Part shown: positions 15,113-23,336 of the stretch, piece after piece
Layout: every line of letters starts with the position of its first letter
Position numbering within the stretch: the stretch's first letter is position 1
From: Alistipes sp.
Lineage (GTDB): Bacteria; Bacteroidota; Bacteroidia; Bacteroidales; Rikenellaceae
NCBI GenBank assembly: GCA_031285405.1
Contig: JAITWH010000040.1
Location: forward strand, 23,414 to 87,413
Direction: 5' to 3'
DNA: 64,000 nt
Translations under genes and position numbers: made by a program
The notes under the pieces: generated by a model
Database searches by the model: none
What the model was told of the DNA's origin: nothing
Seen by the model: only the letters and a program-made list of their open reading frames with translations

Positions 15113-16327
15113 ATGAAAACTTTTTTCAAACCGGCGCTCGTCGCCGCTGCGGCACTCGCCGCAGGATTCACCAGCTGCTCCAAAGGGGGCGATGCCGAAA
15201 ACCCCAAGGATGGTAAGGCAATCGAGATCTCGTTCACTCAGGAGGCTCTCTCGTCGAACACCCGCGCCGTGGGCGACCACGTCGGCACGCAGATTGCCGT
15301 TCTGAGCTCGGCACGCATCTACTTCGCCACCGCCAGCGACGACATCATGGACTACCTCGATGTTAAGTTCGGTGCCAACTCCGGCGAGGCTTACAACGCC
15401 GCCGCCAAGACCGTCGGTATCGACGAAATCACCAACAACAACACGCAGACTGTCGAAGGTCTTCCTCCCACGGTCAACAAGGTGACCATCGTTGGTAACG
15501 CCCCCGGTGGCACCTACTACACGACCGGCAAGACCACGCAGCACACTGTGTCGGCTGTCAACATGGCTGGCAGCGTAGTTGCCACTCCCCTCTATGGCAG
15601 CAGCAACATTGTGGATGGCTCAACCATTGGCGACGGAGTCTTCGAAGCCGATGTGACCGTAGCTCCCGTTGGTGCACGTATCGAAGTCGGCCAGATCGCG
15701 GGCACCGCGACCGGTTCGACCATCGAGTCGTTCACTTTCAAGGGCATCTACATCAACAACTACTACTCGTCGATGACCATCAACGGCACCGCGCCCACCG
15801 CCAGAGTACACAACGGCAGCACCCAGAGCAATTACACCGACGCCACCTACCTCTCAGCTGAAGGAACAGCCGCTAACTCGCTGCACGACATCCTCTTCAA
15901 CAAGGTCGACGACAAGACCTACGATCCCTCGACGACCTCAGGTAAGGTATGGGGCTTCAACCTGCCCGCGCCTGTCGAACCCACCGCCACCGACAAGACG
16001 GCCGGTGACACCGCTCCTCAGGTGGCTCACGTGATTGTTCACATAGACGGCGTTGAGATCGCCACCGACGACGCCACCACCTACGCCAACGACAGGTATC
16101 TGACCGTTCGTAACTTCTACCTCTCGGCCGACGATCCCGACACAGCGTACAACGACACCACCACTCCGCTTCCCTATCTGAAGAATGGTTACGTCTATCG
16201 CATCGTGTCGCTCAAGTTCGCCGAGAGTAACCTGACTCCCAACCCCGAATTGAGCTCCATCGACGTAATCGTCGAAGCCACCATCCTGGGTTGGAAAGCC
16301 GACGACGTGACGATCGACTTCGACTAA
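15113..16327 (+). CDS. Mfa1-like major fimbrial subunit, lipoprotein precursor
   Basis: The 404-aa protein has a lipoprotein signal with lipobox FTSC (Cys22). A prosegment follows, containing a single plausible trypsin-like processing site at R51 (NTRAVG). In Porphyromonas FimA/Mfa1, such an Arg site is cut by gingipain to free the mature fimbrillin and expose the groove for strand exchange. The mature part shows the two-domain fimbrillin pattern: IAVLSSARIYFATASDD, VTIVGNAPGG, VAPVGARIEVGQI, SFTFKGIYINNYYSS, and GYVYRIVSLKFAESNLTP near the end. The order DUF3575, DUF3868, Mfa1, Mfa2 supports the major-subunit assignment. It is Thr/Asn/Ala-rich. Polymerization by this mechanism is inference from family knowledge. 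Confidence 0.88.
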   Translation: MKTFFKPALVAAAALAAGFTSCSKGGDAENPKDGKAIEISFTQEALSSNTRAVGDHVGTQIAVLSSARIYFATASDDIMDYLDVKFGANSGEAYNAAAKTVGIDEITNNNTQTVEGLPPTVNKVTIVGNAPGGTYYTTGKTTQHTVSAVNMAGSVVATPLYGSSNIVDGSTIGDGVFEADVTVAPVGARIEVGQIAGTATGSTIESFTFKGIYINNYYSSMTINGTAPTARVHNGSTQSNYTDATYLSAEGTAANSLHDILFNKVDDKTYDPSTTSGKVWGFNLPAPVEPTATDKTAGDTAPQVAHVIVHIDGVEIATDDATTYANDRYLTVRNFYLSADDPDTAYNDTTTPLPYLKNGYVYRIVSLKFAESNLTPNPELSSIDVIVEATILGWKADDVTIDFD

Positions 16328-16404
16328 TCAACACACGCACCACAGCATCCGTCGCCCTGACCGGCGGCGGGTGCGCAATGACAAAAAAAGCAAACAGGCA
16401 CACG

Positions 16405-17364
16405 ATGAAAACAAGAACGATATTAGCCCTCGTAGGCATTGCGACGATCCTCACGGGTTGTTTCAAAGAGGAGTTCGCCTTCTGTCCGCCCGATATGAAC
16501 GTCACCCTCCACTTCAGGCTGCCCGATCCGGCGACCCGACAGGGCGACACGTTCCTCAACGACATCTCCACCGTCACCACCGTCATCTACGACGACGCCA
16601 CGGGAGCCCTCGTGCGCACCATCGTCACCAACGACGCCGACCACCGCGTGTTCAAAGGCCTACACCTGTCGCTCGCCGCGGGCACCTATCGCGTCGTCAG
16701 CTGGGGCAACTCGGGCAACGGCACGAAGTTCAACGCGCTGGACACACCCTACAACAACTACTCCTGGCTCGACTACACCGACATTCGCGACAACAAGACC
16801 GGCAACGGCGACGCCCTCTACTACGCCCACCACGCGGGCACGGCCACGGGCGCCGACGACGAGTACACGATGACCGTCGACCCGAGTACCGGACACGAGG
16901 GCACCCTCGATTTCCACCACGCGCACCGCCGCATCGAGATCTACGTCAAGGGCTTCTCGGCGAGCGGATCGAACACCCCCCTCATTCGACTCTCGGGTCT
17001 TCCCACGGGTCTCAGCTTTCTGGGCATGCGCCCCCACACGAGCAGCGATCGGGTGACGTCGGAGCTCGCCTCGCAGATGGTTACGGTCGGTGCGAGCCGC
17101 GCCGCCGCCGGAGCTTACGCACTCTCGCCCTTCAACGTCTTCTACCTCAACACGGGAGACTACGACATAGGCGTCGGACTTCTTGATCCCGTGACGGGAG
17201 ATTCTGTCTACACCACAAGACTCAACGAACATATCGACCCGCTGACCGACAACCCCGACAACAAGATGGTGCTGCAACTGCTCATCGAGTTTATCGGCGT
17301 CGAGGTGAAGGTAAGCGTCCCCGAGTGGAAATCGGAAGATGTCGATTACGGCTGGTGGGACTAA
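16405..17364 (+). CDS. FimB/Mfa2-family minor fimbrial (anchor) lipoprotein
   Basis: The 319-aa protein starts at the ATG giving MKTRTILALVGIATILTGC (Cys19); another in-frame ATG lies nine codons upstream but spoils the signal. The mature part has the FimB/Mfa2 pattern: VTLHFRLPD near the start, a STVTTVIYDDATGALV strand, LAAGTYRVVSWGN, a RRIEIYVKGF strand and a C-terminal VKVSVPEW. Mfa2-type proteins cap and anchor the fimbrial base in the outer membrane and control fibre length. The gene is 77 bp after the major subunit and 48 bp before a giant adhesin, so all are in one operon. Confidence 0.88.
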   Translation: MKTRTILALVGIATILTGCFKEEFAFCPPDMNVTLHFRLPDPATRQGDTFLNDISTVTTVIYDDATGALVRTIVTNDADHRVFKGLHLSLAAGTYRVVSWGNSGNGTKFNALDTPYNNYSWLDYTDIRDNKTGNGDALYYAHHAGTATGADDEYTMTVDPSTGHEGTLDFHHAHRRIEIYVKGFSASGSNTPLIRLSGLPTGLSFLGMRPHTSSDRVTSELASQMVTVGASRAAAGAYALSPFNVFYLNTGDYDIGVGLLDPVTGDSVYTTRLNEHIDPLTDNPDNKMVLQLLIEFIGVEVKVSVPEWKSEDVDYGWWD

Positions 17365-17412
17365 AAAAAGCTGAAGAAGTCCAAAAAAGTTCTGAAAGAA
17401 ACTGAAAACGGT

Positions 17413-20400
17413 ATGAAATTTGCAAACATCATAAAGATGACGTTACTGGCTGTGATTCTCACCGCCAGCGCGACGTCGTGCATCAGAGACAACGACATTT
17501 TCAACCGCACGCCCGTAACGGAGGATGATATCGAAACAGTAAACCTCTCGATCGACATCCCCTCGATCGGCGAGGAGGGGGCCGTCACACGCGCCCTCAC
17601 CGAGTCGGGAGAGTTGGACGTCGCCGCGGTCGACGTGTTGCAGTTCACGGAGGCGGGCAAGTTCGCCTACCGTTCGACCGGCTATGGCATAGGCGGCTCT
17701 GGCAACACGCGCACCTTCAGCGCGAGACTCCTGAAAGGCACCTTCGACGTGGTGATCATCGCCAACGGCCGCACCCAGGTCAACGACGCCATGAACGGCA
17801 CCGGCGGCGTGACGCAGATCGACGAGAACACCGCCATCCAGACCGCGCTCGACCGCATAGCCGTCACCCTCGCCGCGACCGACAAGATCACCGGCAACGT
17901 CATACCGGCGCTGCCCATGTTCGGCATAGTCGAGGACGCAGTCGTCGACACGGGCAACGACATCGAGGCGCTGCTCATCCGCGCACTCGCCAAGGTCAAC
18001 GTCGTGCTCTCACCCGCGGTCATCTCCGCCGGCAAATTCAAGATCGCCGACGTGCGCCTCTACAACCAGTCGCTCAAGGGCTGGATAGCCCCGCAGCTGT
18101 CGAGCTGGCCCACCGACAACATCTCGACCACGGCGTGGTACGGCGGAACGTCAACCCCTCCGCGCGCCTCCTACACAGCCGCCGTCAATCCCGACCAACC
18201 GATAGTATACTCGGGCAGTGCCGACAACGTGACCGACCACTCTGTGCTCCGTTCGATCTACACCTTTGAGGCTCCGGTCGGCAGCGAGTCGGGTCGTGAC
18301 ACCAACGTCTGCCTCGTCATTGGCGGCTACTACGACGGGTCGACCACCCCGAGCTACTACCGCGTCGACTTCAACAACACCGGCACCTACATGCCGCTGC
18401 TGCGCAACCACGAATACAACGTCCGCATCAACAGCGTCACCGTTTCGGGCTACCCCAACCCCGACGACGCGTTCCACGGCACCCCGCTCCTCGAAACCGA
18501 GATCGCGGACTGGAGCATCATGCCCGAGAACACCATCATCGACGGCCAGTACTTCCTGACGGTCGACAGGGATCTGGTGACCATCAAGGGCTCTGGCAAG
18601 GGAGTAGTCGAGCTTGAGGCCGCCACCAACTACGACCTCGACGACCGCGGCTTCCCCGAGGGGCTGCAGTTCGACGAGACCGAAATAGTCTTCGTGTCGG
18701 GCGGCGACAACTGGCTCACCGTCGACGACGTGCTCGGAGCCAACGGTTCGTTCAACCGCACGATCGGTTTCACAGCCGACGCCAACAAAACCGGCGCAGC
18801 TCGCGAGGCCGAGATAAAACTGCATGCCGGTAACATTACAAAAGTGATCACCGTGTGGCAGTTGGCGATGGGCGTTTTTGCCGCCCCCGGGGTAATCGGC
18901 TACACAGAGGATACCCACGAACTGACGTTGCGCGGATCTGTCGACTTCACAGGCGAGGCCGACCTTGAGGCCACGGCAAAAAAGATCCACCCCGACGGCC
19001 TGCACCCCCAGACTGTCTACGTGGCCTACTTCAAGCCCGGCTCGTTGATCGCCACCGACAGCGAGAATATCGGCAAACCCTTCACGTCGCAGGATATCAT
19101 CGCCGCCCCGTCGAAGGCCGACGGCCACATCGGCCTCGAAGCGCTCCGAAGCACGATCACCGGCTCCGGCGCAGCGGCATGGACTCACTCGGGTATGGCC
19201 ACGAATGCCGGTACTGTTGCTGCAGGAGAGACCTTCCCCAACAGCGCCTACACCTGGGCTCAGGGTTTGGGCGACCCGTGCGACTACTACTTCTCCGACA
19301 GCGGGCAACAATGGATCACCCCCACGCTCGCGATGAACAAGGCGGAGCTGGACGGAGCGATAGTTATTGTCTCCGAATGGACTAACGCCACGGCGTATAG
19401 CCCGGTATGGGCGAGAAAGGCAACTCGCGTTGTGCCCGCTACGGGTTATCGCGACGCGTTGACCGGCATGATCGACGGAATGAACGGTAAAAGCGGCAGT
19501 TATTGGTTATCGACGGCAGCCAGTATCCCGGGAGGTCTCAACGCCTACGAGTTCTATTTCGCCAATCCGACTTACGGACAGCCGAGAAGCCAATCAGTCA
19601 ATGGCCACTATGGTTATCCCGTCCGCTGCGTCGAAAAACCCCAGCCGCTGATCCACGCTGCCCCGGGAGTCGTGGGCATCAGGCACGACGACTACATGGC
19701 CCTCAAAAAGGGCACCAAGCAGCTGGGCGACCCCTCGATAAAGCTGACCTTGGCCGGTTCCAACATCTACAACGGCACCGCCGCCAGCAACGCCACCACC
19801 ACGAAAGAATTCGGCACGTTGAACAACGAACCCGTCTACACTGTCTACTTCAAGTGGGGCTCGACCGTCGCGACGATAGGCGGCGTAAACAACGACTCGT
19901 TCTCTGCCGACGATGTGGTGTGGGTCAATCCGGGCTTCACGGGCTCCATCACCGGCAACTACGACAGCTTCTCCGCCGCGACGTACTCCGGCCTCCGTAC
20001 GGATTACGCCATCGACACCGACCCGACAAAAGGTTGGGGAGACATCTGCACCACCTTCAACGAGGACGAAAAGAAGTTCCGCACCCCCACCGGAGTTCCG
20101 TCGTGGAACAAGATGTCCAACGGATCGATCACCTACAAAACGGACATCAAAACCAACGACGTAGACTATGTCAGCGCAGGCGGCATGAGCACCGACGGCA
20201 CGATGTTCCTCCCCGTAGCCGGACTTCGCGACGGTGACAATGGCTCTGTGCAATACATCGGCGACGATACCGTAATCACTCAACTCGGATCGTATTGGGC
20301 AAGTTCGATGGAGTCCGCAACGTCGGCCAATCAGATCCACATCGAAAAGTACGGAGTCGCTTTCAGTAATATATCCATAGGCACCAATAGCGCCCTGCCC

Positions 20401-22425
20401 ATCCGCTGCATGCCGATTCCGCCGCCCGACCCGCGCTTCATCCCCGCGCCTCCGGGTGTAATCGGCATCCGTCAGAGCGACTACGACTGGCTCATGACGC
20501 AGCGCAAGAGCAAGGGCGCGGGCTGGATACCGAAGACCAGTGCCGATGGTCGCTTCGACCTCACCCTGCGCGGATCGAGCACCTACGATGGTCTCACCCA
20601 GTTCACCAACGCCATGACCGACGCCAAGTACGGCCCGCTCGAACAGGAACCCGTCTACACCGTCTACTACATGTGGGGCTCGCTGGTTGCGATGATCGGC
20701 GGCGTGGATCCGGTAACCAACATTGGCGACGAGTGGAGCACCGACGGCAGCGACGTTGTCTGGGTCAACCCCGAATTCACGGGCGCGACGAATGTTGCGT
20801 GGGCCACGGCAAAGACATGGGCTGGCCTGCCCAACAACAACATTTGGAATTTAAATAAGGAGGGCAACGACGTGGCCTCAGCTCCGACGAAAGGACACGG
20901 CGATCCGTGCGCCTACATGGGCGCTGGCTGGCGAATGCCCACACGACGCGACTGGCATATCTTTGGTGGGGGTGATCCCAGTAGTTCAATACGGCCAGTT
21001 ATTCAATTTGGTTCGACGTACGGGAATTACACCTTCACGACAGCCCATTGGATGGATGAGGTTCCCGTTCCGGCCTACGGCACCTTCACACAGAGTCCCG
21101 AAGGCCCCACCACCAGCCTGCCGGCCATGGGACTTCGTTCGGGTGATAGCGAGATGAGAGGTCAGAACTTTAATGTCTCTTACCAATCTTCCACGAACTT
21201 CAATAATGGAGCAAGTGGTAGTTATAATGACTACGTGGGCATCTTTACGTTGACATGTAGTCCGAGTGGTGGAGAGGTAGACAGTTTTGTTTACCGTGAC
21301 GAAGCCCTGCCCGTGCGCTGCTTCGAAAACTTCATGGTAACCCCGCTTTCGCTCGAATTCGAGGGCACGGCCAACACCCTTGCCGAGGCGAAGAGTGTGA
21401 CGATCACCGCCGACGACACATGGAGCGTGACCGATCAGTCGCCGTGGTTGGCAGTCGATGTAACCTCGGGTACGGGCAACGCCACGGTGAAGGTATACCC
21501 TACCACGGCTAACAACACCGGCGCGCTGCGCGAGGACGGTTTTGTGGAGTTTACCTCCTCGGCGGGGGCGAAGAAGAGAGTAGCCGTGAGCCAAAAACCC
21601 GTACCGCCGCCCGACCCGCGCTTCGTGTTGGCTCCTCCGGGAGTTGTGGGCATCAAGGCGACAGACTATCTGCGCCTCGTAGCCGCGCGTGTTACGCAGG
21701 GAAATAGCTACTTCGATCCCACAATCAAACTCACTCTGCAGGGATCGAGCACCTACGGCGATCCGAGCAATCCGTCGCACGCGATGCGCTTCGTTACCGA
21801 TCAGGAGTTCGGCCCGCTGGAGGACGAGCCGGTCTATGTGCTCTATTTCCAATCTCTTAAACTGATCGGTGCCATTGGAGGCACTCTGGGTGACCCGTGG
21901 AGTACGGACGATGCAGTGTATGTCAATCCGGAGTATACCGGTACGCGCAATTTTAGCACTAACATAGGCCTGTCTGACAACACAGCATGGGCAACCGATT
22001 TAACAAAAGGCTTCGGCGATATTTGCGCAACGATGCCGGGAAGCTGGCAGGGGCCCAAAAATCTTCGAGCTGACGCTAATGTGACCAGTTTCGCCTATAC
22101 AAGTCCGGCCAAGAAATACTCCGGAACCCATACACCGTTTGGCTATGGAACTGGTTATGTACAGTGGGGGACGAATGGCATGGTGATGAGTTGGGACACC
22201 TCGATCAAGGCAGGTGCCGCGCAGACAGGAGCACTATCCAGAGACCAAGACCTCTATCTACCCGTGACGGGTTATCGTGACGGCCAGATGAGACATACGC
22301 AAGTCGGGTATTATATGGGATCGTCGGGTGCAAATTACGGAGTGTCATTTCGCAACGATCTTAATGTGGTTGAGGCGGACGCAAACGGCATCCCTTGGGC
22401 ACCCGTCCGCTGCGTGCCTAAATAA
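17413..22425 (+). CDS. giant fimbria-associated adhesin 1 with repeated lectin-like modules
   Basis: The 1670-aa lipoprotein (Cys23 after SATS) has a fimbrillin-like N-terminal part (about 30-375). A BACON-like Ig domain (about 376-487) follows. Four related modules come next at about 488-742, 748-1003, 1006-1304 and 1399-1670, with another BACON domain at about 1305-1396. Each module begins with an APPGV.GI...DY block and a LTLRGSSTY / EPVYTVYYMWGS block. It continues with a G.GD.C....WR.PTRRDW-like block and a G.R.G...G.YW.SS block, and ends in a PVRC tail. These are the hallmarks of Lcl_C/FISUMP (DUF1566-like) lectin-fold domains. It probably decorates or tips the fimbria and binds ligands. 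The module cores differ sharply from one another and are AT-richer than their flanks. The exact ligand is unknown. Confidence 0.85.
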   Translation: MKFANIIKMTLLAVILTASATSCIRDNDIFNRTPVTEDDIETVNLSIDIPSIGEEGAVTRALTESGELDVAAVDVLQFTEAGKFAYRSTGYGIGGSGNTRTFSARLLKGTFDVVIIANGRTQVNDAMNGTGGVTQIDENTAIQTALDRIAVTLAATDKITGNVIPALPMFGIVEDAVVDTGNDIEALLIRALAKVNVVLSPAVISAGKFKIADVRLYNQSLKGWIAPQLSSWPTDNISTTAWYGGTSTPPRASYTAAVNPDQPIVYSGSADNVTDHSVLRSIYTFEAPVGSESGRDTNVCLVIGGYYDGSTTPSYYRVDFNNTGTYMPLLRNHEYNVRINSVTVSGYPNPDDAFHGTPLLETEIADWSIMPENTIIDGQYFLTVDRDLVTIKGSGKGVVELEAATNYDLDDRGFPEGLQFDETEIVFVSGGDNWLTVDDVLGANGSFNRTIGFTADANKTGAAREAEIKLHAGNITKVITVWQLAMGVFAAPGVIGYTEDTHELTLRGSVDFTGEADLEATAKKIHPDGLHPQTVYVAYFKPGSLIATDSENIGKPFTSQDIIAAPSKADGHIGLEALRSTITGSGAAAWTHSGMATNAGTVAAGETFPNSAYTWAQGLGDPCDYYFSDSGQQWITPTLAMNKAELDGAIVIVSEWTNATAYSPVWARKATRVVPATGYRDALTGMIDGMNGKSGSYWLSTAASIPGGLNAYEFYFANPTYGQPRSQSVNGHYGYPVRCVEKPQPLIHAAPGVVGIRHDDYMALKKGTKQLGDPSIKLTLAGSNIYNGTAASNATTTKEFGTLNNEPVYTVYFKWGSTVATIGGVNNDSFSADDVVWVNPGFTGSITGNYDSFSAATYSGLRTDYAIDTDPTKGWGDICTTFNEDEKKFRTPTGVPSWNKMSNGSITYKTDIKTNDVDYVSAGGMSTDGTMFLPVAGLRDGDNGSVQYIGDDTVITQLGSYWASSMESATSANQIHIEKYGVAFSNISIGTNSALPIRCMPIPPPDPRFIPAPPGVIGIRQSDYDWLMTQRKSKGAGWIPKTSADGRFDLTLRGSSTYDGLTQFTNAMTDAKYGPLEQEPVYTVYYMWGSLVAMIGGVDPVTNIGDEWSTDGSDVVWVNPEFTGATNVAWATAKTWAGLPNNNIWNLNKEGNDVASAPTKGHGDPCAYMGAGWRMPTRRDWHIFGGGDPSSSIRPVIQFGSTYGNYTFTTAHWMDEVPVPAYGTFTQSPEGPTTSLPAMGLRSGDSEMRGQNFNVSYQSSTNFNNGASGSYNDYVGIFTLTCSPSGGEVDSFVYRDEALPVRCFENFMVTPLSLEFEGTANTLAEAKSVTITADDTWSVTDQSPWLAVDVTSGTGNATVKVYPTTANNTGALREDGFVEFTSSAGAKKRVAVSQKPVPPPDPRFVLAPPGVVGIKATDYLRLVAARVTQGNSYFDPTIKLTLQGSSTYGDPSNPSHAMRFVTDQEFGPLEDEPVYVLYFQSLKLIGAIGGTLGDPWSTDDAVYVNPEYTGTRNFSTNIGLSDNTAWATDLTKGFGDICATMPGSWQGPKNLRADANVTSFAYTSPAKKYSGTHTPFGYGTGYVQWGTNGMVMSWDTSIKAGAAQTGALSRDQDLYLPVTGYRDGQMRHTQVGYYMGSSGANYGVSFRNDLNVVEADANGIPWAPVRCVPK

Positions 22426-22449
22426 GTTTTACGAAATTTTTCCCCGCCG

Positions 22450-22640
22450 CAATGTCATCCCGACAGAGCGCAAAGCGCGACGAGGGATCTACCAAATAGT
22501 AACTGAAAATTGAAAATGAGCTACACAAAACTATATACGTGCAAAGCACACCCCGATTCATGATTCATGATTCATGATTAAACTCCGCGTTAACCCCATT
22601 TTCAATTTTCAATTCTCAATTTTCAATTAAACCCACGTTC
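22450..22640. repeat. composite intergenic repeat (CCCGACAGAG / TTTTCAATT family)
   Basis: It holds a TCATCCCGACAGAGC...GACGAGGGATCTACC module (22454-22494), then an AATTGAAAATGAGCTAC module. A CATGATTCATGATTCATG tract follows (22558-22577), then a CCCATTTTCAATTTTC tail (22600-22630). A nearly identical composite lies at 28841-29019. It occupies most of the 282 bp between adhesin 1 and the DUF4160 gene. Confidence 0.8.
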
Positions 22641-22649
22641 TTCGACATA

Positions 22650-22680
22650 TTGGTTTGCACAAAAAAAATCGTTATCTTTG
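22650..22680 (+). promoter_or_regulatory. promoter for DUF4160/DUF2442 pair
   Basis: TATCTTTG at 22673-22680 fits the -7 consensus. TTG at 22650-22652 is 20 bp upstream. The box overlaps a GTTATC...GATAAC inverted repeat (22671-22691), a plausible operator position for autoregulation. Confidence 0.55.
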
Positions 22681-22707
22681 CCTAAGATAACTTTAAGAGA
22701 AAACGTC

Positions 22708-22956
22708 ATGCCGACAGTATTCAGATTTTTTGGAATGCAGTTCTATTTTTGGTCTAATGAACACGAGCCGATTCACATTCATGTGAAAAAAGGCAAATGT
22801 CTCGCCAAATTCAGGGTCGAACCCACGGTCGAACTTGTCGACAACAAAGGTTTCAAACCCCAAGAACTGAAACTGGCGGAAACGATCATCGAGGAGAACC
22901 GCGACATCGTACTTACGCTCTGGAAGAGTTGGTTCAACGCGCAGAGCTCAAAATAA
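22708..22956 (+). CDS. DUF4160 domain protein
   Basis: The 82-aa protein starts at the ATG giving MPTVFRFFGMQFYFWSNEH; the in-frame TTG further upstream overlaps the promoter. The pattern of F.GM.FYFWSNEHEPIHIHVKKG followed by AKFRVEPTVELVDNKGF and ELKLAETIIEENRDIVL..W is typical of DUF4160. This family is nearly always found directly upstream of a DUF2442 gene, as here (8-bp gap). The pair has been treated as a toxin-antitoxin-like module, but its biochemical role is not established. It is located between two giant adhesins with its own promoter and terminator, so it looks like an inserted cassette. Confidence 0.85.
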   Translation: MPTVFRFFGMQFYFWSNEHEPIHIHVKKGKCLAKFRVEPTVELVDNKGFKPQELKLAETIIEENRDIVLTLWKSWFNAQSSK

Positions 22957-22964
22957 ACAACGCC

Positions 22965-23213
22965 ATGAAAATAATCAAATTATGGTTCACCGACGAACGG
23001 CTATTCATCGAAACCGCTAAAAACGAAGTTTTCAGTCAACTGTTACAGTTCTATCCGAGGCTGAAAGGAGCTACGGACGAGCAGCGCGGCAAGTGGGAAC
23101 AATCCTATTGCGGCCTTCATTGGCAGGCGATAGACGAGGACATCAGTTTCGAAAGTTTCCAATGGCCCGACAACGACCCCTCGCGGCTATATCACCGCCC
23201 CGCCGTAGGGTAG
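22965..23213 (+). CDS. DUF2442 domain protein
   Basis: The 82-aa protein starts at the ATG giving MKIIKLWFTDERLFIET. FYPRLKGATDEQRGKWE followed by GLHWQAIDEDISFESF is the DUF2442 signature. It follows DUF4160 by 8 bp and ends 38 bp before a perfect hairpin terminator. The family is a small alpha/beta protein often annotated as antitoxin-like or a NadS-like regulator; function is unproven. A long alternative reading frame that extends upstream into DUF4160 is not the real start. Confidence 0.85.
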   Translation: MKIIKLWFTDERLFIETAKNEVFSQLLQFYPRLKGATDEQRGKWEQSYCGLHWQAIDEDISFESFQWPDNDPSRLYHRPAVG

Positions 23214-23250
23214 AGCATAATCTCGGGAGTAACAATCCAAACATTTTTCC

Positions 23251-23292
23251 AACGTGCAAACCAATAACCAAGCCGGTTTGCACGTTTTTTTG
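23251..23292 (+). terminator. Rho-independent terminator after DUF2442
   Basis: A perfect 12-bp stem pairs 23251-23262 with 23275-23286 and is followed by seven or more T. It ends the DUF4160/DUF2442 transcript and insulates it from adhesin 2. Confidence 0.9.
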
Positions 23293-23336
23293 TGTGCTAT
23301 ACCGAACCCGAAAAAAGAAAGAGAATACTTAAAGAA

